DNA of 64,000 bases from positions 22,198,899 to 22,262,898 of the forward strand of contig NC_052394.1 in the NCBI RefSeq assembly GCF_009389715.1, in the 5' to 3' direction. The number at the start of each line of letters is the position of its first letter. Within the stretch, counting starts at the first letter, position 1. Source of the DNA: Phoenix dactylifera. Taxonomy: Eukaryota; Streptophyta; Magnoliopsida; Arecales; Arecaceae. Below, piece after piece: positions 12,321 to 25,186 of the stretch. Made by a program: the position numbers and the translations under genes. The notes beneath the pieces are model-generated. The model saw nothing but the letters and a program-made list of their open reading frames with translations. It had not been told where the DNA came from and searched no databases.

Positions 12321-13122
12321 GCTCAGAGCCACTAGAGGTGATTTGGCCATCCGAGGCGAATGCAGCATGGGGAGCACTCCAACCCTACATGCCTCACAAG
12401 TTGCAACTGAACCTCTTCCAGATTCTTCAATACATAATTTGCAACCAAAATTTTACACCAAAACTCCACAAGTCAGCACCTAAATTATTTTCAGACTCCA
12501 AACAGAGTCCATACATGGGCAATAAAGATGTTGCAGAACAATCTATTGATCGCAGGATATCCTTCAGCTGCCATATGCAACAATCATAATATCTTCTCAT
12601 CTAAAATAAGAACTTGTGATCGCAAATTTATTTAGTTGAAAAACAGTACCACTATCTAGCTTAAATCCACAACTGGCCAAGACAAAGTTCGGAATTAAAA
12701 CGACCATCATATTACTGAATTTAAGGCACTCCATGTAAAAGCCACCAGAACAGATTTTTCCATGCATACCTTCTATTGAGTCCCTACCACCACCTTCATC
12801 CAAAAGAATTGCTACATGTCCACTTGAAGCTTTTGCGAAAATCTGTCCCGGCATCGGTCAGCTTGCCTAATTTTTGAGTGAACTGAACGTAGTTTTACTG
12901 CCTGCACATTAACAGAAGACCATGATAATAGAAAAACAGCAGAACCGAAATTACATTGCTCCAGTAATAAAATTCAATGTTACATAACTGTTTCTCTGTA
13001 CAGCAGCAACCTTACAGTTCATTATGCAGTAAGCCAGCATGTCCAAATACCCATTTGTATAGCATAACCTCATCTTCTCACAGCTCTCACAGGTTCAATC
13101 AACAAACCAAGAGAAACCGCCC
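12321..13122. other. Downstream flank of the FC2 kinase gene
   Basis: No gene recognised. Bases up to about 300 below the kinase stop codon at 13123 probably hold its 3' UTR and poly(A) site on the minus strand. Short frames at 12338-12854 look random. Confidence 0.35.
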
Positions 13123-16100
13123 TTACATAAAAGAATAACTGTATCTTCCACGATCTCTCATAAAGAACGGGTGTCTAAGGGCCTCTCGTGCTTTCAGACG
13201 CTCAGTCGGATCATAGCGGAGCAGCCCTTGCAGAAGATCAATCAAATCCCCAGCAGAATGATCAACATGCTGCGTTACCAGGTTCTGCAACAGGACTCGA
13301 TTACATGTCGACCACCAGGAGATAATCAAGTACTTAATTAAATACTAAACAGTAAAGGTACTGTGCAGGCAAGGGTGAAAAGAAACTCTGTTCCCACTTC
13401 AGAAACAAAAATAGCAGCTTATTACCTCAAGGCGACGCAACTTATAAACTGCTCTCACGCTTTCACTTGAAGTTGCCCCTTCAGGCCAATCCAACCGCAG
13501 TCCTCGCCGGAAATACTTCTCAGCACGGCGGCTGTGAGAAAATGCAAAAGAACAAAGCTAAATCTCAAAACAACCAAGCATTTTCGTGACCATTTAGTCT
13601 CAGATTTATGGATCCTTATTCACCAATCATGTAACATTTTCATCTGAACATGTAATAAAGCAGCACAATATAAATGCATCAGATGAGGTACAAAACAAAT
13701 TTGCTCTTACTCAGCTCTAGTGGCCATGTGCGGTGGCAGTGGGCCTAACACCCTCTCCATCATAGCCAGATGCTCCAAGTTCTCATGGGTTTGAAAGAGT
13801 GCCTCTCCCTGTTTTTAGTAAAAGAGAAAAGTAAGCAAACATAATTAGAATTGCTTAAACAAACCTTAACCCTGTACCATCCACCCAATGCATATCTTCA
13901 TCCATTTCTACACACTGCATGACGTACACAATATAGACAGAAACAAGGTTCGGTAACTTAGTATGAAAGACAATTCTAGAATTTGATTTTGAGGCCAAGA
14001 AACTTCATCTCAAAATTATCCTGATGATAATAAAATTTATACAAATGCAAGTGAAAAATCAATTTAAGCTTTTTACACCTCACAACAGTAAGAAGTGGGA
14101 ATAACAAGCAAATATCAGAATACCTTTTCTAAATATAATATATGTCAGACTTTTCACCCTTCCACTCGATATACCAAGCATCATGTTCGGACACAGCGGT
14201 ACTTTCACGGCAACCTAGTACCTGATGCTTATGACTATTAAAATTCAAAACAGATTATCTTCTTGGACTTGACATACCATAAGGAGAAATCAAATAGTCT
14301 ACCATGCTATACTTGTTATGTTCTATATGCTTGTACAAGTGTTAATTAGTAACTTTGGTTCACCTAACTAGATGAAGCACAAGGAGAACATAATGTCAGC
14401 ATGACCGCATCTGCAATTCTTACATATCTAGGATCATCTATCACCATTTAAACTGTCTTTGGGCATGTAAAAATGGTTATACTCCAATTCAATCACTATT
14501 GTCCATGCTCATGCAGATAGCACTGCACTGCATCAAAGCATCCAGGAAACTATAGCTTAGAGGATCCAGAGCTGCACACTAACCATTGGCTTTTGAAAAG
14601 AGTAAAGTTATAATAACAAGTATCAGGTCCATTTAGAGGAGAAAATGGCAGAAGAATGTTTCCCCATTCACTAAATCATGAATAGGGCTATGCTTGCATA
14701 TCTCCAAAGAGGACGAAGGGAAAGAACACAAACACACAATACTTAGCCTTAACATGCGCAATTCTTCATCACACCAGTTCTGTTTATGACTTCATTAGCA
14801 CGTAAAAGGAACTTGTCAGTCAAAATTGCATGTTATGAAGAAGAAAGTATGGGATTTTAAGTCATTTGCAGATCATGCTTCAGGGACCATTCATAAGACC
14901 ACAATCTAGGCCACTGATCTAAACATATCCACCTCAAACAACCACTTCCTCATTTTCCATCCAGCAACAAAAAAACATTGGCTTGCTAGAGAAACTCTAG
15001 CTGGTATATTAGCAGGCGCAAAATACATTCTCCAGATATTGCAAATAAGCAATTACTAAATTCATAATGAAGTGTACAGATCACAATGAAGCTTAACAAT
15101 GATTAAACTACTGATTATAAAGGCCATTGCAACTTTACCCTGTATATCATCAAAATAAAGCAACCAAGAAGTTACAAAATAGAACTCATTAAGGATAGAA
15201 TAAATTGGAAATAACTGGCATAAATAATTGGTTGGAGGAAAATAAAAGAAACTCACCGAGCAAAGCTCAACAAGAATGCACCCCACACTCCATAAATCAC
15301 AAGGATAGTTCCATCTAAGTCCTTCAAACAAGAAGTTGAAGAAAAGTTGTTAAATGCTGATGATAATGCAATAACAATAACAACAACAAGAAACTAATAA
15401 TAATTTCCTCATTTTGAAGGTAAAACTAAGAGCACAAAATCCACCAAATTGAAATTGATCAATAATAAAAAATACCAAGAATAACTTCTGGAGCACGATA
15501 ATGCCTTGTTGACACCACATAGCTGTGATCTTGATGTTCAAATGTTGTGCTCCCAAAGTCAATAAGCTTGATAGCGCTAGACTTTGGCAGATTCTTAAAA
15601 AATGAGCCATCCTTAGCTGATCGTGTCAGAAACTTCATGGACAATAAAACAAAAAAGATTAGATAGATTGGAAACAAAATCCACATATACAGTATCAAAC
15701 AACTGCATGATTAAAATTCTCAGAGCAGGCATGCCAGGAGTAGCAAAAATGCTGTTAGGCATCACATTGTCTCTTACAGTACTTCATGCATTAACTCAAG
15801 GGGAAAAATACATTTTAGCTACAGAAAAAAAAAATGGTACCTTAATACACTCAGATGACACAAGAAGGATATTCTCAGGCTTCAGATCCGTGTGGATAAG
15901 CCGTAAGTCATGCATAACTGAAAGAAGCAGAGAAGCAATAAGAACCATCCGAAAGCGAAATCAATGAGGCTATGCTCTGACTAGCATGTGCCTTCTCAAA
16001 ACCCAAGTACAGTTTGTGCTTCTTTGTTCCAAACAGAGTGATGAATAGATAATTGAGCAAGAAGAATCCCCAAATTTATTCTCAGATGAAGTGCTCGAGC

Positions 16101-18505
16101 ATTATAAGCAGTAGGAAGAAATAGAGAGAGCGTCACCAACGTACATGCTACAGACTCCAAAAGTTGCCTGCCAAGCTCCCGGACTAGGTCAATGGGAAAT
16201 GACCGATAGCTGTTCCTACGGAGAAAATCATACAAGCTTGGTCCAAGCTTCTCAAAGACCTGTTATAACCGAATAAAATACAATTGCATGTTTTAACTCT
16301 CCAGTGTCACAGAAATAAGAAATTCTAAAGCCACCACATATAAATCAATAATAAATACATATGTACTTACAATACATATATGATTACGATAGTCAAACCA
16401 ATTCCGTATTTGCACATAACTGCAGGAATAAAACCACTTATACATATTCATCTTAAGCTCCTAAAGTGTTGCAGGATTGACAAATTTAGTGGAAAATGAC
16501 TGTCCTACCGTGTACCACTAATGTCAGCTTTTGCAAGTCTCTGAAGCACATCAATTTCAATCATTGCAGCTTCTCGATATTTTTGAAGTGAACGAATAAT
16601 TTTGATAGCCACTCTTTCCGTCTTTTCCAAGTCCAAACATTCCAACACTTGTCCAAATGTTCCTGCACAAAATGAACATATCAATCAGCAACACTATATA
16701 TTTTTAAAATCAAATATTTGAAAATCATAAGATATGGGGTCTTTTTTTCTTTTGGGAACTCCATCAATCATATCCTCTAGAACCTCTCACATATGCTTAA
16801 GCTCCATCTCTTAGTACTAAGTTCAAACTTGGTCCAATAATTTGAAACCACTGGAGCATGTGAGAACCAAGAAATGGAACAGAGAGAAAAACAAGATTCA
16901 TAAATACTAATACGGCATGGAAGGATGGAAGAAAGAACCCACCTTCACCCATTTTGCTGAGTATCTTATCTGCAGAAGTCAATCCCAAAAATAAAAATGT
17001 CAGAATCAGTGCATGGGAAAGGTTAAACTGGTTAAGATAGCGTGGAAACAACATAGAGAAGAATACTAGAACAAATTATAAGAAATCTGCCAAAAAAAAC
17101 ATGATGGTTGGACATATGCATAAGCCAGCCAGATTGACATGTAAGAACTGCCACTTTTTATTTTTGCTTGGACGGCATTTTAGAGCACTCAAAAAAAAGT
17201 AAATAATGTATTGAAACCCCCACGATCTAATAAGAATTGCAGTTTTTTGCCCACCCTACCAAAAGAGAGAAAAAAAGAAGACATGAAGTGATGATGAGCA
17301 AAACTATAATACAAACAATATGTAAGAAAAGAATCTAATTGTAAGAAATGCAAGAGAATCTTGTGAGAGCAAAATTCGACATCATTGATCTACGTAGCTT
17401 GGGGGTAAAAACAAACAGCAATTTGTCATTCTGCCGCTCAATTCCCTTGCTGGCAAAGCTTGCAGGAAATAGGATGGGGAAAATCAACAACTAAAAAGTG
17501 CAATGCGGTTATTTTTGATACTGTCACCAATCTAATCAGGGAGGAGAAGCAGATGCAATAACCAGAACTCTAAGGCAACTATTCACAGAAGCAAACAAGC
17601 AGATAAAAGAGGTAATGAACAATTACATCTCGGGGTCAGAGTCTCTCCAATTGCAAAAACATAATGACCATCCTTGTCATCCGCTCTCCATGGAGGAGAT
17701 GCAGGGCGAGGAACTCCAGTGAAGTAACATGAGTGCAGCAAATGGTTTATACTAGCCCCATTCACAACTTCCTGTCCACAATATAGTGTTGGAGTGACCT
17801 ACAAAAGCAATACAGCAAATTGTCGTCCATGTGATTCTCCATAAGCTAAACAAACAAAAAATTTGAATTCTCCTTCTTATCAAGAATTTACTCCAAACAT
17901 AAAATTGCATTACCCATATCATTTAAATTAAAAAGAGAGTGAACTGCACCAAAAAATTCCATATTTGTGCAAAAGTTTCATTAATAAAAAAACAGATTGT
18001 TCCCAAATAAACTTAGCCATGAGCACAAAGGGGGGAAAATCTTTCAACGATCTACCGCCCACACTCTGAAAATTCCCTTCCAAAGAATCACAAAAAGCAA
18101 CAAAGATTGAATTTTTCCCAACGAAGAAGAACAGAGAAATCAATTGCCCACCCAAGATGAACGCAAAACTGAAACTTTCGCATAACACTAACTTAAGATT
18201 TCCAAAAAATAAACAAATTATTTTTTAAAATCATCCCAAAAGACAAAAGGCGAATCAACCAAACGATCCAGGCATCTAGGATCATAATTTACGCTTCGAA
18301 AACACGAATCATCACCAAACAGATTCAAGAAAGAATAGACATGCATAAAAGGAGACAGATCGAAAAGGAAAATTAGCCAGAAACGAGGGGAAAGTACCCA
18401 GGGAGGAGGGAGAGGAGGGAGCACGTCCCAAGCGAGCCGGGGCCTCTTCCTGGGGCGCTTGTCCACGGGCACATGCGGGTACTCTGCGATCCATTGGGTC
18501 TCCAT
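13123..18505 (-). CDS. AFC2: LAMMER-type dual-specificity protein kinase (AFC2/FC2-like), 429 aa
   Basis: A CLK/LAMMER kinase, expected to phosphorylate SR splicing factors in the nucleus. Twelve exons: 18505-18398, 17798-17627, 16969-16943, 16662-16509, 16419-16371, 16259-16145, 15917-15841, 15632-15476, 15321-15257, 13808-13711, 13531-13426 and 13284-13123. Their lengths sum to 1290 bp in one frame, with GT-AG borders throughout. The N-terminus ([20 protein letters not shown]) is the short basic nuclear leader of plant FC2. The kinase core is complete: P-loop MGEGTFGQV, lysine in VAIKIIR, catalytic loop [14 protein letters not shown] in LIDFGST, APE in HYRAPEVIL, and the family signature [12 protein letters not shown]. 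It ends [15 protein letters not shown]. Exon 3 is a 27-bp microexon that divides the P-loop. Length matches Arabidopsis AFC2 (about 427 aa). AFC2 rather than AFC1/3 rests on the short leader. Confidence 0.95.
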
Positions 18506-18884
18506 CGCCTATCTAAACCTAGGCTAACATCAAAGCCAGATCGAAGAAGAGAGATAGAGAGAGATTAAGAGAAATACCCCCGGGAGGGGGGGCGAGAGAG
18601 AGAGAGAGAGGTGACCCTCCTTGCTGTTCCCGATCCTCCAAATCGGTTACTCTAGAAGCCAACTATAGTTAATCCTCTCTCTCGCAACCGATCTATCCTC
18701 TTAACCGTAGTTAAGGGGACCCGGATCCCTCTACGAGGATCGTCGAGCCGTTTCCCCGCGGGGAGCCCATAGGAAAAATATCGGACTCGTACCCGTTTGC
18801 ATCCCAACCCGAATCCGCTTTGTTGTTACCTTATTTTACTGGTTTTGGTCACCTGCGATGCACGGGATTTATTAAAACAGGTTA
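18506..18884 (-). promoter_or_regulatory. FC2 5' UTR and proximal promoter, cut by an LTR element
   Basis: Only about 380 bp separates the kinase ATG from the left end of the Tat element at 18890. The stretch nearest the gene is a GA-rich leader with a GA repeat near 18593-18610, typical of plant 5' UTRs. I see no clear TATA box, so upstream control sequence may have been displaced by the insertion. Confidence 0.5.
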
Positions 18885-18889
18885 CGTGT

Positions 18890-19731
18890 TGTTGCTGGAA
18901 ATTGGACCCGGCGGCAATCTTCGGTCGAGGAGAGGGAGCGACTGTTAGTCCTCACGGCGGGGCGGCGGTCTGTCGGCGGGCGGCGGTCTGTCGGCGGGCG
19001 GCATCCTGAGAGAAGGAACAGCAGGTCCTCGCAGCGGGGCGGCGATCCGTTGGCTGGCGGCGTCCTCCGTCCGGGTGCCTGCATACGAACCGGTGGCCGG
19101 GTTCTCCGGCGCCGGCCCTCCGACGCTCAAGTCAGGGAGGGGGCAAATAGTGGGGAGAAGGAGATAAACAGTGATTTTTGGGTGTATGAATGTTCCAATC
19201 CCCTCTTGAGAGGCCAAGGCTCCCTTTTATATGCGGGGGTCGGTTTACCTGTGATGTAACAGGGCGAGGCCGTAGTACGGCTTGGCATGTTGTTCAGGTC
19301 GGCGCTCGGTCAGGCGAATCATCGCGCTGATGTCGGCGGTATGGCCGAGATCAGAGACTTATCATAGTCGAGTAGACCCTGCTGGGTCGATTTGCCGTGG
19401 AGAGCTGGGGGTCCGTAGATGTCAGGAGCCATGCGCATTTATTGTGGAGTAAGTCGGAGATCCGCATTTATTATGGAGTAAGCCGGAGATCCGCATTTAT
19501 TGTTGAGTGTGCCGGAAGATTACAGCGGCCATGCGCAATAAATGCCGGAGGGGTGTTAGAGTACGGTCCTCGGACATCGGAGTTTCTCTTAGGTCGGAGG
19601 TTTCGGGGTCGGTCGTCTTGTGGCCGAGCGTTCCGAGGTCGGACGCTGACTTCGGCTGTCCGGGGTCGGAGGTTGTACGGCTTTTTAGGGGCATTTATGT
19701 CATTTGGGGGGAAACTTTATTCCCCCCAACA
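18890..19731 (-). repeat. 3' LTR of the Tat element
   Basis: 842 bp. On the minus strand a TATAAAAG box lies at 19231-19224, so transcripts started here would read left toward the FC2 kinase gene in its sense direction. The purine tract (a GGGGGG run on the minus strand, about 19732-19745) lies directly outside its internal edge, as required for plus-strand priming. Confidence 0.9.
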
Positions 19732-20382
19732 CTACCCCCCGACTTCCGAGTTCGAGTGGCTTGTGGGGCTCGGACGTGGGAAGTAAAGTCTGTCACTAAG
19801 GTTGGGGGGAAGGTCTCGCCCGCCCCCTTGTGCTTTCCGGAGCTTTCATGGTGAGATATGCGCCCTTTGGCGTCTCGAGGCTGCTTTATTCGGTGAGCTA
19901 ATGATGGAGCTCGTATCATCATGCTTCTCGAATCGCCAGGATCATTTTACGGCGGATTAATGATGGGGGACCTCGAGCTCGTCGAGGCGGTGTCTCGATT
20001 CCGTAATCGACGTTTCTGGCTCATTAATGAGTGTGTCGTTACGGGGTTTGAAACGGACACGCGGCGCGACCCGAGGTCGGACGCTTTCGATTTCATGTTA
20101 CTGGATCATAATTCCGAAGAAGTGGAGGCCTCATCGGGGCTCCACGTGTCCCAGATCTTATTAAACGAGGGGAGCGGGGGTTACGTCCGCTCGTTCCTCA
20201 AGACGATTTGATTCTGTGGACCCATGATGAGGCCCCGAGATCCGATGGGACAACGCTTCGATTTCGTATCCGATTTATCAAACCGGAGTGAATACGGTGC
20301 CTCGGCTTCCGAGGTCGACACGTGGCGCAACTCGGTCGGGGGGATGGGAACCGACCCCGTCGATCTGGGCCGTCAGGGGGTC

Positions 20383-20390
20383 TATATAAA
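20383..20390 (+). promoter_or_regulatory. TATA box of the antisense gene in the Tat element
   Basis: TATATAAA on the plus strand, 220 bp upstream of the first ATG of the antisense reading frame (20610) and just outside the LTR. It is followed by a pyrimidine-rich leader. It would start Pol II transcription against the direction of gag-pol. Confidence 0.6.
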
Positions 20391-20609
20391 CCCCACGAGT
20401 CTGCCCTGAAGGTCTTGTTTGGCTGCCTCTTATTTTCGTCGTCTTTCCCCCCTGCTTCCTCCCTCAGCTGAATCTTGCTGGTGGTGCCCGGAGCGATTTC
20501 CGGCAATGTCCAGTAGGTTTTCTTCCTGTTTTCACTAGGGTTTCCCCTTTTCTCCCCCTCGTCAACTTCCATTTTCTACTCTTAACTTTTGCTCCACTCT
20601 TCCGTGAGA

Positions 20610-22741
20610 ATGGGTTCCGGTCCCGAAGAGGTTGGGTCGAGTCTGTCGGAAGAGGAGCTGGAGTTAATCCGCTCCCGTTTCTTCTTCCAGCCCGGGTTTC
20701 GCCTTGAAACCGCAAGGCCGGAAGACAGGGTGACGCGGCCGCCCCCAGGTCGGATCGCGGTTTACCGCGAGACACTTTGGGCGGGCCTGCGTTTTTCCGC
20801 CCATGAGTTCGTGAGCAACTTGCTGGCCGAGTACCAGCTCATCCCGGCGCAGTTGGCTCCGAACTCATGGAGGACCATAATCGGGTTTTTATCCCTGTGC
20901 CTCGGGCACGGGATCCCGATTTCGGTAGGCCTTTTTCGCCGGTGTTTTCTGTTAAAGAAAAACCCGGCGGACGTAGGGTGGTTGTATTTCGCCTTTCGGG
21001 GCGGTATGTCACTCTTCCGGGGCGCCCCTTCCTCGATTCACGAGTGGAAGAGGAAGTTTTTCTTTCTGGCGTCTGCGGCGCCTTGGGGGTTCGAGCCAAG
21101 GTGGGGACACCCTCGGCTGAAGGCCCTCAACAAACTCTCCGAGCCCACGGGGAGGGAGCTGAGGACCCTGGACTCTTTGCGAGCCCTCGGGAGGGGCAAC
21201 GACCTGACCGAGCTCCTGCGGGAGGACGCCCTGGCGAGCGTGGGTCTGAGCTCGGCGCGCCCCGAGGGTAAGGGCGGTTGCATTATTCTATTTATTTATT
21301 TCTTGTTCTCCGTCTTTACGGTCACGGGTCTGACTCTTAACAAAATTCTTGATTTCAGATATTCCACGCATGCCGACCAGCAACACATCACTTTTCTCTC
21401 GCCTGAGGAGGCGAGAGGCCGAGGCCGGGGGTGCTGCGCCCCAGCCTCGGAAGAGGGCGAGGACGGACGGCGCTTCTTCGTCGGCCGGGACGAGTGGCCC
21501 CGAGGCGGGGGCCCCTGCAGCCGACCCGAGGCGGGAGCGGGTTGTTGGTGATGCGGGCCCGTCGGCCCCTCCTTGCCCTACCCCCCTTTCCCAGCGGGGG
21601 GAGCCGTCCGTGGTCCGGCCGCAGCAGCCAGGACCCGGGCTTACCCGAGGCACCGAGGCGAGCGGCTCCGGGACCTCGGGTTCGATCGTACCGAGCTCTT
21701 CCCGAGCTTTCCGAGAAGAGTCGGTCGAGCCGGATTCTTCTATTCCCGAGGGGCGCTCGGCCTTTCAAGATGCCGAGGTCGCACGCTCCATGTTGCGGCG
21801 TGCGGTGCTTCCAGCGGACCGGGCCGTGTTCCGGGGTATTTCGCTGGAGGAGGTCGTCGGCAGTGCTTACTGCAACACCGCCCGGGTAAGCTTCCTTCTT
21901 AATTTTCCCCGAGTTTTTAGCGTACATATGTGATTTTCAACTCACAATACCCTCGTTTCTTTCTTTTCAGCATATTCTCGAGCTCGACACCATGGCGTTC
22001 ATCGCCCATGGGTATCGGGAAGAAGTTCAACAGCTCAGCCAGCGACTGGAGCCGGCCAAGAAAAGAGTCGCCGAGCTGGAGGCGGCGTTGGCCGCGGCCG
22101 AGGCTCGGTGGACAGCCACCGAGGCTGAGCGCCTTGCCATGGTGGGGGCGCTCGAGGAGGAGAAGGCGGCTCATGCCCTGACCAGGACAACCATGCGCGG
22201 CACGGAGGCGCGCTTAGGGGAGGTCCAGGCTAGGGTCGCGGCCCTCGAGTATGAGGAGGGGGTCTTGCGCCTCCGACTCGGGCAACTTGAGGCCCGGGAG
22301 AGGAGGGCCCTCGAACGAGCCGAGCATGCTGTGGAACTCTTCAAAGAGTCGCAAGAGTTCCGCGACATGTTGGAGGAGGAGACGGTCGACGGTTTCCTTC
22401 GAGGCTTCGAGAACTTCCGGGAGCAGGTGCGCCGGTACTGCCCTCAGTACGACTTCTCGACGGTCCGTCCGAGGGAGGACCGGGGCTGGGGGTCCGACGT
22501 GCAAGCCCTTCCTGCCATCCTGACGTCCGAGGCGGGAATATACGAGCAGGACCCCGCCGAGCCTTCGACGGGGGTAGCCGAGGCGGACGGTGTCATGGAA
22601 GCGGCTCCGGCAGCCGAGATCGACGCTGTCCCGGAGGCGGCGCCCGAAGCTCCTGCTCCCGGCCCCGAGCCTGTTCCGGAGGAAGATCATGAGGTCATCA
22701 ATGTGCCGGATGACCCCCCGGATGTGGCTCCCGCCGCTTAG
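20610..22741 (+). CDS. Antisense extra gene of the Tat element (gypsy-type transposon domain plus coiled coil), three exons
   Basis: Exons 20610-21267, 21359-21890 (approximate end) and about 21971-22741, separated by short introns with GT-AG borders and matching phase. Exon 1 codes the plant domain of the type Pfam calls putative gypsy type transposon (Transposase_28): SAHEFVSNLLAEYQLIPAQL, then WRTIIGFLSLC and FRRCFLLKKN. Exon 2 is low-complexity, rich in Gly, Pro, Arg and Ser. Exon 3 is a long coiled coil (AELEAALAAAEARW and following heptads) with an acidic Pro/Ala/Glu tail. Function is unknown. Tat elements of many plants carry such antisense frames; this copy looks whole. A T-rich stretch with TTTGTAAT and AATGAAGAAATG at 22800-22855 could be its poly(A) region. 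Confidence 0.75.
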
Positions 22742-23914
22742 GACTTAAGCATATTTTTCTTTTCTTTTTCATTGTATCCGGGGTCGGCCCTTGAGTGGCC
22801 GACTTCCAATTTTGTAATTGGCCTTCCGGCCCTTTGTTAATGAAGAAATGTTTTTGTCATTCTGTGTTCATCTTTCCCTCGGTTGTCGTGGATGAGGCTA
22901 GAACCTTAGCTAACCGCCTCGACGACCTCTAACTTCGTATTTTAATCTTTGGGCTGCTTAACGAAGCTGCCCTTTTCCCTGGCTATATCTTAGCCTTCTC
23001 GGATTCCAGTCGTCTCGACCAAAGGGAGCTCCGAGCTTAGGTTTCTAGAAAATTTCTCTAAGTCCTATAACTCGGATCTTAGAGTCGTGGGAGTTGCCAC
23101 GTTTGGCCTTTAGGAAAATCTTAAGGCACCGAGGTCGGGCCTTAGCCCTTCAAGTGGGACCGGAATAGGTCTATTCGTGCCGCTATTCGGGGAGTTTAGT
23201 CGGGTTTCCGAACTCAACTCCAAACCTCTCATAGGGAGCGCGGGCTAATAAACAAGTTATTGCCGAAGGTTTTCATAGTTATCGTTCTCGGACCCTGCCG
23301 AGATTTCGGTGAACAAGGCTGGGATTCCCAAAGATTGCCTTGGTACCTGTGCTTGGCTGGTACATTCGTGGCCGGGACCACTTTCTCAGCTGGACGTCGG
23401 AGTTTACTTAGAAGAGCCGAGTTGGGCCCTACTTTATGAAGCCTTAGTACGGATTGCGGAGACTTGACGAACAGAGCAGGCATGATGAAGTTGGGAGGTC
23501 GGTCTTAAGCCGACCCAGCGAAGAAGCCCGGCTTTGGGGCAAAATAAGACTCCAACATTGGACGAGATCCCGCTCGGCAATATGTAGATAAAATTTGACA
23601 AGGAGGGCGTCTAGTTGGGTGTACCTCGTGCATTCTCGGGGTCATGCTTCGCATGGTGGAGTAGGTCGCTTCCCTTCCTCGTCGACCTCCGGAGTCATTT
23701 TTGACTTGTAAAAGGGGCTCGGGCTTCCCATGGACCCGGCGACTCCTGCCGGAGTTGAGAGGATCTAGGGAGGCTCTGTTGATTTGTAGCCCTTTTTGAG
23801 ATCGAGGGGCTTAGGACCCTATGGTCGGACCTCGGAGCGCTTCAACCTTGGTCGAGGGATCTCACGTCAGGTCGGCGGGTTCGTGGACGCTTTGCTGACC
23901 TGTGATACCTCCCG
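22742..23914. other. Non-coding spacer of the Tat element
   Basis: Lies between the antisense gene and the tandem array. It holds the likely 3' end of the antisense transcript and otherwise GC-rich sequence without a convincing reading frame. Confidence 0.5.
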
Positions 23915-24830
23915 AGGTTGAGGAAGTATGGTTCTCTACGGTCGACCCTCGGGGCATCCCGATCTTAGTCGAGGGATCGTTCGTCAGGTCAGCTGGTCTG
24001 GGCACGCTCTACCGACCGGCGACGCTTTCCGAGGTCGAGGGAGTCTGATTCTCTACGGTCGACCCTCGGGGCATCCCGACCTTAGTCGAGGGATCGCTCG
24101 CTTCGGGGATCGGGGATCGTCGACCGCTCCCGGGGGTCCACTTTGTGGCGCCCCGGGTGGAGCCACCCTTTCCACCCCTTACGGCGCCTTTCCGAGGTCG
24201 AGGGAGTCTGGTTCTCTACGGTCGACCCTCGGGGCATCCCGACCTTAGTCGAGGGATCGTTCGTCAGGTCGGCTGGTCTGGGCACGCTCTACCGACCGGC
24301 GACGCTTCCCGAGGTCGAGGGAGTCTGGTTCTCTACGGTCGACCCTCGGGGCATCCCGACCTTAGTCGAGGGATCGCTCGCTTCGGGGATCGGGGATCGT
24401 CGACCGCTCCCGGGGGTCCACTTTGTGGCGCCCCGGGTGGAGCCACCCTTTCCACCCCTCACGGCGCCTTTCCGAGGTCGAGGGAGTCTGGTTCTCTACG
24501 GTCGACCCTCGGGGCATCCCGACCTTAGTCGAGGGATCGTTCGTCAGGTCGGCTGGTCTGGGCACGCTCTACCGACCGGCGACGCTTCCCGAGGTCGAGG
24601 GAGTCTGGTTCTCTAAGGTCGACCCTCGGGGCATCCCGACCTTAGTCGAGGGATCGCTCGCTTCGGGGATCGGGGATCGTCGACCGCTCCCGGGGGTCCA
24701 CTTTGTGGCGCCCCGGGTGGAGCCACCCTTTCCACCCCTCACGGCGCCTTCCCGAGATCGAGGGAGTCTGGTTCTCTACGGTCGACCCTCGGGGCATCCC
24801 GACCTTAGTCGAGGAGGCGCTACGGGGGGC
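23915..24830. repeat. 280-bp tandem array inside the Tat element
   Basis: About three units of 280 bp. The same phrases (GGTCGACCCTCGGGGCATCC, TTAGTCGAGGGATCG, GTGGCGCCCCGGGTGGAGCC) recur at that spacing. Each unit contains two related half-units of about 110-170 bp, one continuing TTCGTCAGGTCGG and the other CTCGCTTCGGGGATC. Units are nearly identical, so expansion or homogenisation is recent. Tat/Ogre elements are known for tandem arrays in this part of the element. Confidence 0.85.
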
Positions 24831-25186
24831 CGCGAAGGTACTACCCCGTTGTTGGTGTTGAGCGCCACGGGGGACTGCGAAGGTACTACCCCGTCTTCCC
24901 GAAGCGTCGAGGGGTCTGGGCACGCACTGTCGACACTCGGGGCATCTCGACCTTAGTCGAGAAATCTTGCACCAGTCGACGTTTCACCGTCCTGCGATTC
25001 TTCCCGAGGTCGAGGAAGTTTGGGACTCTACGGTCGAGCCTCGAGGCATCCCGATTTTGGCCGGGGAATCTGAGGATCACAGACGACCCAATATTAAAAG
25101 AGGATTACAGTCATCAAAATGAGAGAAATATTTGCAGAAAAAGGAGCTGAGTCCATTATCCTGATTATCTTGAACCCCTTGGGGTT

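Noticed and set aside
23915-24830. CRISPR-like repeat array.
   Set aside because: Units are 280 bp, contiguous without spacers, and lie in a plant retrotransposon.
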